64,000 nucleotides of DNA, from assembly GCA_017506865.1 (NCBI GenBank), contig JAFCMP010000168.1, positions 434,001-498,000 on the forward strand. Reading direction: 5' to 3'. The stretch comes from Tribonema minus. Taxonomy: Eukaryota > Sar > Xanthophyceae > Tribonematales > Tribonemataceae. Shown piece by piece: positions 11,001 to 28,478 of the stretch. Numbering within the stretch: position 1 is the stretch's first letter; every line of letters begins with the position of its first letter. A program made the position numbers and the translations under genes. Below the pieces are notes generated by a model. It did not search any database, was not told the origin of the DNA, and was given only the letters and a program-made list of their open reading frames with translations.

Positions 11001-12954
11001 CTGCTGCAGAGTACGTGGCGTCGGCCGGCGCGGCGCCAGGCGAGCTGGGCTTCGGCAGCGGCGGTGGCGGCGGCGGCAGCGGCGGCAGCGGCGGCGGCGG
11101 GGATGCCAGCGGCGACGGCGGCAGCGACGGCGGCGGCGGCGGCGGCGGTGCGTGCAGCACCACGGGGCCCATGTGCGCCAAGATCAGCCCCGGGAGACTT
11201 GTGGCGGCGCTCGAAGAGAGCAGCGTGTACGGCGCTGTGGTGGCGGCAGCGGCAGCGGCGGCGGCAGAAGCAGAAGCAGCAGCAGTCACCGACGGCGGCG
11301 GCCAGCGGCCGCGACTAGGCCGGGCGGCGGGGACGCTTGAGGTGCGGTTCTGTGTGTGCATGTCACATCGTTGGCTGTGGTGCATGGGTTCTGCACAGCT
11401 GATGAAGCGTAGCACCGCCGCTTTGCGGCGCTTCTGCTGGCGAGGGACGTGCGTGATCACTTTGCTCCCGTGCTGAGGCAGCTCGTCATCTCGGACTGCC
11501 GTGCCCTCACTGACCTCGACCACCTGCACATGGCCTGCATGCCTCATGGTCCCACGCGGGCCGCTCCCCTACCACCGAAGCGCACACTGCAGCTGAGTCC
11601 GATGCAGCCCCCCCCCCCCCCGCAAAAAACAAAAGCTGAGCATCGCTGTACCCCCCCCCCCCCCCCCCCTCCCTGGTGTCGCGTCGTGCTGCAGGTGCGG
11701 CGGCAGCACCTGCTGTCTGCGCTGCTGCTCTCGTGCGTGCTGCACGCGGCCATGGAGCTGCGCCGCGAGGGCCGCACGGAGGCGGGGGGGCGCCTGCTGG
11801 CCATGTTTGACATGATGGCGCTGCCGCAGATCCTGCTGAGCGACGTGGAGCACCTCACCAAGGTGCGCCGTAGATGCGTGTACTTGAAGTATGCCTTGAA
11901 GTAGTTCAGGAGTATGCACAAGAAGCAGGCGCCGCATGCGCCGAGGGTAGATGTGTACTTGCAGTACGTAACGTTGAGTTCAAGTACGTACTCTGTCGAG
12001 CACCAGGCGCTTCATGTGAGGCAGGTGTGTACTTGAAGTACTTAAAGTATAGTTCAAGCATGTGTGTATTGTTTTTGAAGCACCAGGCACTTCATATGCT
12101 GAGGGTACACGGAAGCACTGCCGCAGCAGCGCATCGGCGGCATCTGCAATCAGCACTGCGCATGAGAAGTTGTGTGCTTTCATAGTTGCACATGGAGAGA
12201 GCGAAGTGGCACTGGGCACCACAGTGACTGCACCGCGCGCTGCGATGGCGAGCGCTGTGGCAGACTCGTCTGCTTCCTCGAGTAGGCGAGCACACTCAAC
12301 GCCATTCCTGCGTAACAAAACGTATGGGGTCGCTGCACTACACAGCGAGGTGCGGCGATAGGCATCGACAGGAGTGCGATGCGCACCCCCGTGCGCGCAG
12401 AGCGCTGCTGACAGAGAGCGGTTCGCCGCGCTCGGGTAGCCCACTAGTGCTCACACGTGGCGCATGCGTGGCCAATAGCGAGGGAGATGCTCAGATCTCA
12501 ATGCACCACAAGCGTCCCGCGCCGTAAGGAGGCTTCGGCATCAAACGCGCAGTGATGCGCTCTTGGCAGTGGACGGTGCAGCTCCCTTCCTCACCTCGCG
12601 TATCGGTACATGAGTGGGCCGTCGCTGCCATACGCGCCGAAGTGCGACGCTGTAGTTGAATCAGCCCTTTGCCCCCCCCCGAACCACTCTCTTGCCCCTC
12701 CTCCCCCCCTCCCCCCCCCCCCCCCGCCTCAGTCGTTCCAATCGCTTGCCGGCGGCGCTGCCGCCGCGGACGGCGACTGCGTGCACTGCATTAACCCGAC
12801 GTGCCCCGTGGACTATGCGCCGCCGACAGCGGCAGGGGCGTGCGCCGCAGCAGCGGCGGCGCCAGCGCTCAGCGACTGCGGCCACGACCACGGCGGCGGC
12901 GGCGGATGCGACCGTGGGCACGAGCATCACCACCACCATCACGGCGCCTCGTGA
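5036..12954 (+). CDS. PCS: phytochelatin synthase with presequence and His-rich tail
   Basis: The enzyme is a papain-like gamma-glutamylcysteine dipeptidyl transpeptidase that makes phytochelatins from glutathione when heavy metals are present. Proposed exons: 5036-5329, 5651-5757, 6340-6397, 6749-6913, 7893-7955, 9021-9122, 9991-10077, 10775-11341, 11695-11862 and 12733-12954. Phases are compatible throughout and give about 610 residues. Catalytic motifs are all present: Cys in '[10 protein letters not shown]' (exon 2), His in 'GHFSPIG' (exon 5), Asp in '[13 protein letters not shown]' (exon 6). The N-terminus ('[21 protein letters not shown]') is basic and lacks acids, like a mitochondrial presequence. 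The variable C-terminal half contains Ala/Gly/Pro-rich linkers, a helical exon 9, and an end with CxxC and a His cluster (about 12890-12950), suited to metal binding. Exons 8-10 rest on frame continuity and splice sites, not strong homology. An extra exon at about 11413-11540 is possible. Introns carry many copies of exon edges. Confidence 0.88.
5751..6110 (+). repeat. tandem copies of exon 2 end plus donor-side intron (PCS intron 2)
   Basis: The exon-2 end and its donor (GCGATG|GTGAGCGCG) begin a unit of about 80 bp. The unit recurs at about 5830, 5910 and, more weakly, 6045. Each unit carries 'GGCGATGG(T/C)GAGCGCG', then 'GCTGTCTTGACG', 'TTCTCG' and 'GGCGCTGTCTCCTTGCAG'. The units thus include both a donor-like and an acceptor-like sequence. 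Confidence 0.8.
6881..7330 (+). repeat. degenerate copies of exon 4 end plus donor (PCS intron 4)
   Basis: The exon-4 tail encoding '[10 protein letters not shown]' with its donor at 6914 is repeated at 7017-7050 with a good donor (GTGAGT). Weaker copies of 'GGCGCGTGG' lie at about 7077, 7197 and 7287. Long G homopolymers (6955-7000, 7100-7112, 7218-7245) separate the copies. Confidence 0.7.
8318..9280 (+). repeat. tandem array of exon 6 copies (PCS)
   Basis: The 5' part of catalytic exon 6 with its acceptor occurs four times. Degenerate copies start at 8332, 8669 and 8877, and the functional exon starts at 9021. The 8332 copy has a stop codon after the 'PPQ' codons. The 8669 and 8877 copies keep the frame, then turn into intron at 'TGG|GTAATG', a donor-like site. 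The exon's 3' part with donor (9080-9170) is copied again at 9187-9275. The shared intron sequence after 8716 and 8924 (GTAATGTTGAAGTTGAAG) shows that whole exon-plus-intron blocks were duplicated. Confidence 0.88.
10042..10345 (+). repeat. copies of exon 7 end plus donor in GAGT-rich array (PCS intron 7)
   Basis: The exon-7 tail ('[11 protein letters not shown]') and donor GTGAGT at 10078 are followed by copies ending at about 10156 and 10252, each with its own GTG(A/T)GTGAG donor and then a (GAGT)n-like stretch with 'CATTGAGTGAGTCA'. A third, weak copy is at about 10318-10340. Confidence 0.8.
11870..12120 (+). repeat. degenerate TACTTGAAGTA repeats in last PCS intron
   Basis: Three imperfect units contain 'GTGTACTTG(A/C)AGTA' (about 11877, 11953 and 12027) and 'GCACCAGGC(A/G)CTTCAT' (about 12001 and 12080). 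I see no coding potential. TACTTGAAGTA is nearly palindromic. Confidence 0.6.
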
Positions 12955-14280
12955 CGCGCGGCAGTGGGCATGTATGTATGGTTATGGTGTGTGCGCCATA
13001 CACCGGCGCCATGTTTGAGCATTTAGCGCGCGGGGCGCGTCGCAGCGGCGGCAACGCGCGACGCAGGCATCCTGGCCGTATGCGTCACATTCTGCCGCTG
13101 TTGTGGCGGCTCGCTGCCGCCACAGCGCCTGTCGCATGCGCGCTGCAAGGGCGGCGCGCCTATCTACATGTTTACGGCAGTTGTTGAGTGGTAGTGGGTG
13201 TATTCGGCGTGGCTTTGCGGAGCGCTGCGCTTGCTGCAGTGGGGGGGCGTTTGGGGGGCGAGCTGCTCTCGTCCCCTCACTCCCCTGTAGAGGAATGGCC
13301 GTTGCCATCGTACAGCGCGCGGACTCTAGTGCGACTGCAATTGTAATGCACTGAGTGATCACACAGCTGCTTGTTGTGCGCGGCGTGCGTCCCCATGCTG
13401 TGCTCATGTGTTGGAAAGGGGGACTCTGATGTCCTTGTTTGTGATATGTTGCTTGTGAACGCTGCACGACTGACTCTATCTCATGTTCAGATATATACGT
13501 GCACAGCATGTCTTGGTGCTCTTTCCACTGGAAAGCTCTTGGAACTTCATACAGCTGATGTGATCAAGGCTGCAGACACAGCACGGCACGCACAGAGTGA
13601 ACCCCCTGTTGTACATCATGGCAGCTCTTGCATGTTTGGGCTACATGCGTATATGCGGCACATCAGTGTGTCAGCTTTATGACAAGCTTCACACACTTGA
13701 ATTAGTCCATGCACAGACAGGCATGCACCCTGTGTGTGCAACCCACTTCATCAGCATGCCAGGTGTAACAATCAAAACCCCACTGCTTGTCTGCACTTTC
13801 ACAAAAGAAGGCAGCTACAGTGCTTGTTTCTCAAGGGCCAATGAAGACACAAGTGTGGCGGCTGAGCACGCAGATGCACTGAACGAGACGAAACTGAATG
13901 TTGGCAAACCTTCCAAGAGCTTGCACACAGGGTCAAAACACTTGAGAAAATTGACAGAAAAACACATTTGCATGACGCAGCACCCAGCATCAGCACCACA
14001 TTGCAGCAAAAGCAACCGCACATCTAAAGAAAACTTAATAATACATCCATCATCAGCACCACATTGCAACATGAGCATCAGCGCATTTGCAAGGCAATCA
14101 TCGGAGTTCTCAAGTAGAAAACAAGGCAGCAGACAGAAGGTTCTGAAACGCACCATTTCCAGTAGTTACGGATCAACAAACTGTTACTATTGTAATGGCT
14201 GTAACCTTTGGACACGCTTCGCCGTCAGTGCGCTCGAGTATACATGGGGGAGGGGGAGAGTTCCCAGTTGGAGAAGCAAC
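12955..14280. other. convergent intergenic region, no recognised gene
   Basis: This lies between the ends of phytochelatin synthase (+) and the light-harvesting gene (-). A plus-strand frame is open from about 13597 across the region and runs antisense through the light-harvesting exon 3, but its product resembles no family I know. The stretch is less GC-rich than the exons. A short duplicated segment occurs at about 13983-14004 and 14052-14075 ('CATCAGCACCACATTGCA'). Confidence 0.5.
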
Positions 14281-15681
14281 TTAGGACAGCTTGCTGAGCA
14301 GGGTGTCGATGGGGTCCTGGCCGCCGGTGAGGAACGCGGCGACGGTGGCGCCAGTCCAGGCAACCATCGCCAGGCGGCCGTTGTTGATCTCCTTGGTCTG
14401 GATCTCGAACGCGCCGGCGTCGTCGTACTGCTCCAGCTTGGGGAAGGCGCCAGTGTCGGGCTGCACGTCCCCGGGGGCCTTGTCCTCCTTCTGGGGGGCG
14501 AGGATCTCCAGCGCGGAGCAGAACAGGAGGACCTGCGCCACGCCGGCAATGGGCCAGGGGCCGATCGCGCCGAAGCCGTAGGGGATGGTGGAGGGGATGC
14601 CGTCGCCGGCGGACACCAGGCCGTCGAACTTGTAGAAGTGGGTCACAAAGGTGTGCAGCCTGGGGAAAGGAGACAAGGGACAGGTAGGGGAGAAGACCAC
14701 AGTGAGTGACAGAGCAATCAATCACAAAGGGGCATACAGTGTTGTGAAAGTGGGTCACAGAAGGTGTGCAACCTAAGGATCGAGGCAAGTACAGGAATTA
14801 GAGAATACAGCGAGTGACCGAGGAATCACAAGCGGGCATGCAGCGAGCACATGAATCGAGGGTGCCGTGAAGGCGTACTAAATGAGCGTAGACGCAGGCC
14901 GATGCATGCCCTAATTGGCCCACAGCACGTTGAAGATAGGCAACTCACATGGCCAGCTGGGCGACGCGGCCGTGCTTGATCTCGATGGCACGGTAGCGGT
15001 TGAACTTCTCAACATCGCCGTCGGCACTGAAGCCAGCGGGGTCCCAGTAGCCCAGGGGAGCCACCACGCCGGCCTCGTTCTCGAAGCTCATCTTCATGGC
15101 AGAGGAGCTGCTGGGGACCGCCGCCTGAAGATGTCATGAGGGAAGAGCAGCAGTTGAGAGTGAGACCGTGCAGCTCTGACTAATCGACCGGCAGCCGCTG
15201 CGCGAGGCGAGGGCATACGATGTGATGTGCCTTCTCACGGCGAATCCGGAAAGTTTGTCCCATGCAGTAGCAAACCCACGGGAGACTTGCTGACGCCAAA
15301 CTCAGGCAGAGGCAGATACTGTCTGCTAGCCCACGGAGGCGGAAGCGCCTAAGCAGAGAGAGGGGCGGGAGCCCTGTGACTTGGATACGCAGGCATGAAG
15401 TGCAGGCCCAACGGCAAAAGCTGCACATGCGTGCACACCGCGCCGCCGAGCTCCAGACGAGTGCGTGCGCTCCGAGCTGATGCTACAGCTACTGCTGCTC
15501 TAACTCCTGCTGCTGCTGCTGCCTCGGTGCGCGATGGAGGCAACACACAAATCTCCCCAACTGTTGCTCGCTAAACACACAGCCCGAGCTCGCCAGAGGA
15601 GCCACTTACCCGCAGGGCGTTGGGGGCAACGAAGGCGTTGGCCCCGGCGGCGAGGAGGAGGGCAGCAGCGCAGGCCTTCAT
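14281..15681 (-). CDS. light-harvesting chlorophyll a/c-binding protein (FCP/LHC family)
   Basis: A thylakoid antenna protein binding chlorophyll and carotenoid. Three exons: 15681-15610, 15124-14949 and 14659-14281 (phases 0 and 2), about 208 residues. The first 18 or so residues form a signal peptide ending '...AGANAFVAP', the ASAFAP-type junction of stramenopile plastid preproteins; exon 1 is essentially this targeting signal. Helix 1 has 'EKFNRYRAIEIKHGRVAQLAM' (conserved E...R and HGR chlorophyll ligands). Helix 3 has 'EINNGRLAMVAW', the second ExxNGR motif. The pair of motifs and the length are typical of Lhcf/Lhcr-like proteins; the exact subfamily cannot be decided by eye. The Met at 15681 is preferred over an upstream in-frame Met because it starts directly with the hydrophobic signal. 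Confidence 0.93.
14634..14850 (-). repeat. duplicated acceptor-side segment in LHC intron 2
   Basis: On the plus strand the segment 14634-14730 ('AGTGGGTCACAAAGGTGTGCAGCCT' and following) recurs, diverged, at 14746-14840 ('AGTGGGTCACAGAAGGTGTGCAACCT'). It includes the acceptor and the first codons of exon 3 plus upstream intron, so a degenerate acceptor copy lies within intron 2. Confidence 0.65.
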
Positions 15682-17064
15682 GTTGATGATGGGGTGGTGG
15701 CTGACTGGGTGACTGAGAGTGATCAATAGCGCTTGCCAAAATCTGCCTCTGTGCCCTTTCAGCAAGATCCGCATTCAAGGTCGCCTATACTCGGATGCGT
15801 CAAACGAACAGCGGAGTGAACTCCCCGCGAACTGACGGACGTAACGGTAACGTAACTGACCTTTGTGGATTGAACCTGCTGTTGGTACTTGACAGCCTAC
15901 ATTGCAGACATGGTTGTGGCACTTTAGATGCAACCATGCCAATCAAATATCTACGCAGTGCAAAAAACGTGGTTGTTGAAAGTCGCCGTATCAGAGCAGG
16001 GCAGCGTTCACAGTAGTTGACAAGCCATGATCGATGATATTGAATTGCGCGTTTCACATGAATGGAGGTTGATTCGCGAGGACTCATTCTGACTAGGTTG
16101 ATTCGCAAGGACTCATTCTGACTAGCCCTCTAGAGCTGCGTGACTTGATCAGCATGATGTGCAAACGTTGCACTCAGATCTATGCCACCCTGCTAAGCTC
16201 CAGTACATTTACCGCTGCTGTGAACACTTCAGATCTTGAAGTTTGCAAACACTTCTAGTCTTACCAAGTAGAGCATCGCACATTCAAGTGTGACCAGCGC
16301 TGCTTGAGAGCTGTGCATGCTTCCACAGTGTCTCAGACGGACCAATTTTGCCTCTGCGGCAACCCAGCAGCTGCGGCACTATAGCGGCAAGAACATTTGC
16401 GTTCACGTTGGTTGGACCAGCAGCAGTTGACAACGACGCTTCATCCTCATCGCTGCCAACTTGTGTGCAGGCACAAGTTGCATTTGGCGGTGCGGCTGTG
16501 TCAGCACATAATATTAACAGCGGCGACCACGGTTATTGGTGGAAGGCACTCGCGGCTAACCATCCCTTGTCACCTAGAGCTCAACGATCTTTTTGATTCG
16601 TTTTTCATCAACACTCAAGAACACCACAAGCACATGACATCAACGTCATGTAGTACACAGCCATTGTCATAGCATAGCATCAGGTTGCTGATGAACACAC
16701 GACCCTGGCAAAGCAGGTATGGCCGAGCATGCCGTGCATGCATGCAGGCTCGTGTGGCTGACAGTTTCAGGTTCCAGCATTGCACGAGGTTCACAACACG
16801 ATCTGTCAATCCTGTGGGGCACGCGTAATGTGTGCTCACGCGGTCACATAAGCCACAGGGGTTGACGCTGACACCATAGGAGGCGTGCATCTGCCGTGCA
16901 TCTTTGAGAAATGGCAGACCAGGCAGGGCAGGCGATTATAAGATGGAGACGTCAAGGCTGCCTGCATTTTGTGTTGTCGTGTATTGGTGCGGCGCATGCG
17001 AGGCTCACGCGCGCAAGCGAATGGCAACGAGCCGCTGCAGCGATGTGGATAAGCTGATGACTTG
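15682..17064. other. intergenic region, no recognised gene
   Basis: The light-harvesting promoter should lie just right of 15681. No conserved protein is visible. A 'TTGATTCGC(A/G)AGGACTCATTCTGACTAG' unit is tandemly repeated at about 16069-16096 and 16097-16124. The right part (about 16720-17064) resembles the 3' flanks of the other two ankyrin copies: a 'GCATGCCGTGCATGCATGCAGG' word at about 16728 has counterparts at about 36737 and 40260. Confidence 0.55.
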
Positions 17065-18475
17065 TCAGTGCTGCAGCAAGCCGCGCGCCTGAGCGTCCGT
17101 CACCCTGCGCCGCAGCTGCACGTACTGACCTCTACTCCAGTCGCTGCATGGGCAGCCATTTGCTAGCGCCCACTCCACCGCTGACAACACGTTAATGGGG
17201 CAATCTCTATGAGTGAAGAGATCAATGCTAGGAAAAAAAAGGTCTTCTCTCCCTCCCATGGGCAGCCATTGGCGCGTGCCCACTGCAGCACCTCCAGGTG
17301 ACCCTCTTCAATCGCCTTTGTGCAGACCCGCCCATTCCAGGAACAGCATCGCGCCCGCAGCCACTGCAGGATGTCCAGACGACCCTCCACAGCGGCGGAT
17401 GCGCACGCACGTTTATCGCCGGGGCAGCCTACCTCGTGCAGCCACTGAAGCATATGCTGGTGGCCTCCGGCCGCAGCCGCCACGATTACGTTGCTGTCCA
17501 AGGGGCAGCCGTTTGCGTGCGCCCACTGTACAAGCTGGAGATGACCGTGGCGGGCAGCATAGTATGATGTCCACCTGCTCCACGGACAGCCGTGGCTTCG
17601 AGCGTATTGGAGAATGCGCAGATGGCCGCCCTCTGCGGCGGCATTGCATGTCCCGTCATCCCACCGCATCCGACGCCGCGTGCCCATCTCAGCACCTCCA
17701 AGTGCCCTCCACTGGCTGCTGCAGCGCACGTTTGCCAGTCGAAGGGGCAATCATGACTGCGCGCCCACTGCAGCACCTCCAGGTGCCCCCCCCGCGCCGC
17801 TGCTGCGCTTGTCTTTGTGCCCCATCGAAACCCTTGGGCGCGAGCCCAGTGCAACACCTCAAGATGCCCCCGCTCAGCTGCAACTTTGCACACTGGCACA
17901 TTATGACAAACATGATCGCGCCTGTGCGCCATATTCGCGAACACAAACTGCACCACTTCTAGTGTGCTGCACATGGCGGGCGTCGTACAGAAGCTCAGTG
18001 GTCATCTTGCACCCGTTTGCGTATGCCCACTGAAGTAGCGGCAATGACACAACCATAGCTAGCGCTCTCCTCGTTTGTTTCTGACGAGTCGTCAGCCCCC
18101 TCAGCTGCATGCTGCTGGCATATAGCGCACGCCACGCAGTGCTTACAGATGAAAGCTGGAGATAGTGCCCACTTGGCAGAAACTCGAAGATTTTCATCCA
18201 CATGTCTGAGATCATCAGCGAGTGGAGGTGTTCAAAGTCAGCCACGTGTTCAATCGCAGGAGAGATGTAGGCCGCATGCAGCCCCCACGAATTTGCGGGG
18301 CTCCAATCTTGGGGATAAGAAACGAGCTCCAATCAAACAAGATTGCAATCACGAGGTGGAGCCATCTGAAGTCGGAGTCACTCAACTCACCACGTTGATG
18401 TTGGCTCGCTTCCGCTTTGGCGTCACATGAAGTTGCAAGAGCCAAAGCACGGGTCCTCATCCTTGTCGCCACCAT
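17065..18475 (-). pseudogene. F-box-like/ankyrin repeat gene, copy A (frameshifted)
   Basis: Exon 1 (18475-18391) encodes 'MVATRMRTRALALATSCDAKAEAS'. A second exon starts near 18240 with an F-box-like stretch ('MISDMWMKIFEFLPSGHYLQLSSVSTAWR'). About ten ankyrin-like units of the type 'GHLEVLQWARxxGCPxD' follow, and the end is 'VEWALANGCPCSD...YVQLRRRV'. Compared with the intact copy C (40.6-41.7 kb), the frame breaks three times: one extra base near 17973, one missing base near 17664 ('GCGGTGGGATGA' against 'GCGGCTGGGATGA'), and a lengthened T run (minus strand) near 17233-17242. All parts remain recognisable, so the decay looks recent. Proteins of this type are thought to be substrate adaptors, but no function can be assigned here. 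Sequencing error in the T run is possible; the other two breaks are harder to explain that way. Confidence 0.8.
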
Positions 18476-18581
18476 CCTCCCACACTAAAGCCACTTTCGT
18501 CGATGTGACTTGAAGTTTGAGGCTCATTTTTATTGGATCGATCTGTCAACTACTTCATTAGTTGCCCGCAGCCACAGCGAC
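18476..18581. promoter_or_regulatory. short divergent promoter region
   Basis: Only 106 bp separate the start codons of the decayed ankyrin gene (minus) and the COX7a-like gene (plus). Any promoter elements must be shared, overlapping, or within the 5' untranslated regions. I see no distinct motif. Confidence 0.4.
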
Positions 18582-19728
18582 ATGGCAAGCGTGCTGGCAG
18601 CAAAGCGCATGGCGCAGGCGATCTCGCGGCCCGCAGGAGCCCAAGTGCGGCGCATGAGCACATCGAAGCCAGCTCCGAAGAACATCGTGGAGAAGCAGGC
18701 TTTTTTCAACCGCAATCCCGCTGTCGGTGAGTAGGCAGGGAATGTATTGCTCGTCCAACTTTGTCTTCCGCTGCTTCGACGATGTGTATGTGTATGCGGT
18801 GTCCACATTGGCTGCACTCGAGGTGCCATGGTTGAACATTCAGATGCCCTGCTTCCGGAAGTACATGGCATGCACACATGCGTCCTGGCACCCAATGTGG
18901 TATGATGTGCAGCTGGCATATCGTGATCTTGATTCTCGGCTCACTTTCACTTACCTTTATTGTTACCATCGTCATTGCTCCATGACCATCTTACTGCGGC
19001 CGACATGCTCCTGTACGGACTTGGGGTTGTGTTCATTACAGTGTCATCAATGAGTTTGGTTTCATGGTAGTTGTGTGCAGCAGGCACTTGAGCAAATGTG
19101 GCCTCTCTTCAACCAGCTGCCTCAAAGTCTTGCCATGCTTGCTTCAGGAGTATAGGCCCCATAATAGCTGCGAGGGGCTTGCTGGCCATATAGTGAACAT
19201 CTAATCGAAGCTGAGTTACAGTCACACTTGCCTTTGTCATAACGCTGTGCAACTTCACTAAGAATGCACATGTTTCACATGCTGAATCAGGCGACGCAAT
19301 TCGACAGCCACACAGTCTGGCTGTGTGCAATGATCAGGGCTTCACTGACAAGTCCGGCGCATTGGAAATCGCTGCCCTAGTCACTCCCAGCCCGCAGTTC
19401 ACGCCTCTAAGCGCGTTCTAGGCTGGAGGGCTACATGTACCGCATCCAAGTTGCTGCTGTTTTGTCTGCCTCGCGGCATGCCGCCGCGTCAGGCACAGAA
19501 GTCACCGAAGGCTTTCAAGGTTTGTTGTCTGAGCACCGGCACCCATCCAGACCTGACACGTGCTCGTCGTCGTGCGCAGGCGCGGACAACCCGACGTACC
19601 TCAAGGCGCAGCTCTCGGACCAGATCGCCACGGGCGTCGTCTTTGCGGGCCTGGGCGTCGGCCTGGTCATGGCGCTGCGCGGACTGCTCTGGGCCACCTT
19701 CGGCACGCACAAGATCGAACCTCAGTAG
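18582..19728 (+). CDS. COX7a-like small mitochondrial inner-membrane protein
   Basis: Two exons, 18582-18726 and 19580-19728 (phase 1), give 97 residues. The N-terminus is basic and free of acids up to 'VRRMSTSK', a typical mitochondrial presequence with an R-x-(M/F)-S-like processing site. The mature part reads 'NIVEKQAFFNRNPAVG', then 'NPTYLKAQLSDQ', then one hydrophobic span of about 24 residues ('ATGVVFAGLGVGLVMALRGL') and a short basic tail. The order short amphipathic helix, 'P-x-Y-L-K', single membrane helix matches cytochrome c oxidase subunit VIIa. The similarity is short, so another single-span respiratory-chain subunit remains possible. It is transcribed away from ankyrin copy A, with 106 bp between the two start codons. 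Confidence 0.65.
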
Positions 19729-21237
19729 GAACTGCAGCAGCAGCAGCAGCAGCGGTTTTCCAGCTATATAGTTGCGGCGTTGCGGTGGTCGGCGGCGGCG
19801 GCAGGAAGTGCGGAATCGGAGTCGGGCGGGCGGCGAATGCGGCGCATGTGGGGGTGGCGGGCGTGTGCGCACGCGCGTTCGGGCGCGCGCGGCGGGAGAT
19901 GTGGTGGTGAACATGAATGTATGGTGTGTTTTGTCTATGTGTGCTGTGCGGGGGCGGTCGTGTGCGTCTTGCTGCCGTGGCCTGTTGCACATGGACTCGC
20001 CTGCAATGCAGAGCACCAGTACCCCGTACTCTGTGCCCATCGCGGTCGGCTGCTGGCCTGCGCTTGGCGGCAGCAACTCGCGTGCGCCGCCTGCTCACTT
20101 GTGCGTGTCCTTCTTTTGTGAGGTACATACACGTATAAGACGAGCGAGAGAGTGAGGAGCTCTCGAGAGAGTGAGGTGCTGGATGCTGATGTCCGGTCTA
20201 GGTTGCATCAGCAGTGTGTGGAGAGTACATGGTGTTCATGCTTGTCATCAACCTTCAGCCGCTGAACCGTGGCTGCTGGTGAGTCGTGTGTGTGTCGATG
20301 CACACGAGCGACCATCAATGTATTCAGCAAAGCTTAGGCGCAGGCGAATATGGATAGCATGATGCAGCCTGGTGCATGACATCCATCTTACAACTTCGTT
20401 GGCTAGCACTTGCTGCAACCGCACTGTGCAGAGCAGAGGGTGCTCATCGATCATGCAGTCCATCGCATCTGTGCAATGCAACGAGCCCTAAGTGGCCATG
20501 CCTGCAAAGCCGGTTCTGACATCACCTGGGAGGCACAATAATTGAATGGTGAGAACCAAATACACTTCTGTGACCAGAAATTGAATGATGTGGAGAAAAA
20601 TATAACCGAAATTGCTTCACATGCCACTTGGGATATTTCATGCGGATGAAATATCCCAAGTGGCATGTGCCCAAGGGAGATCCTTCGCTCGCGGGGTGCG
20701 GCGCGGAGGCCTACTTACATACGTGGTACGTCAGATGTGCGAAGTAATACTACTGTGCTTGTATGGCGATGTGTGAGCTGGGGGTTGTGTGATGTGGACG
20801 TTGCTCTAGGGTGCTGAGGGCTGCTGACCGCTGCTGCCATATGCTTTTGAGTTGAGTTTGAAGTTCTATGCACAACACCTGCTGTACCCAATGTTTGGCA
20901 GCTACACTAGCTTGTGCATGTCTCAAAAAATTGTTAGAATGCATGTGATGATGATGCTATCATCTGATCGGGTGCCGTGCACAGGCATTGATATGTACAG
21001 TCCTTTCCAAGCCGCAAGCACAAGGCACAGGCGCTGACAAGGCAGGAAAGAGGACGTGCTGCCACTCTCATGTATGCACAGGTTTGCGCAACGTTGTTGC
21101 TGACCATAGACAGTGACATACCATAATGAGAAACACGACACTCAGGTGAACCTCCAAAGTTCAAATGAAGTTTGGGGGTAGGTACCGACCATGACTTTGT
21201 GGTTCGGAGGCGTGCTTGTTTGTTTGCACTCTGCACG
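19729..21237. other. intergenic region before ketol-acid reductoisomerase
   Basis: No protein family is recognisable. The GC-rich left part (to about 20150) yields only low-complexity frames. The right part is AT-richer and contains a perfect inverted repeat (20618-20669). The promoter of the ketol-acid reductoisomerase gene should lie near 21100-21237. Confidence 0.5.
20618..20669. repeat. perfect 24-bp inverted repeat with 4-nt loop
   Basis: The left arm 20618-20641 and right arm 20646-20669 are exact reverse complements, separated by GCGG. The arms do not extend further (T at 20617 against C at 20670). The transcript of either strand would fold into a 24-bp hairpin. No T-run follows, so a polymerase III or bacterial-type terminator is unlikely. 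It could be a small-RNA precursor, a replication or transposition footprint, or a fold-back artefact. Confidence 0.9.

Positions 21238-28478
<7,241 letters not shown>

Noticed and set aside
13597-14709. 370-codon plus-strand open frame with an intron-less coding appearance
   Set aside because: Its second half is the antisense of light-harvesting exon 3 and its first half has no recognisable motif; GC-rich third positions keep the frame open.
20618-20669. Transcription terminator
   Set aside because: A strong hairpin but without a T run and not at the end of a gene; hairpin terminators are not expected for polymerase II.
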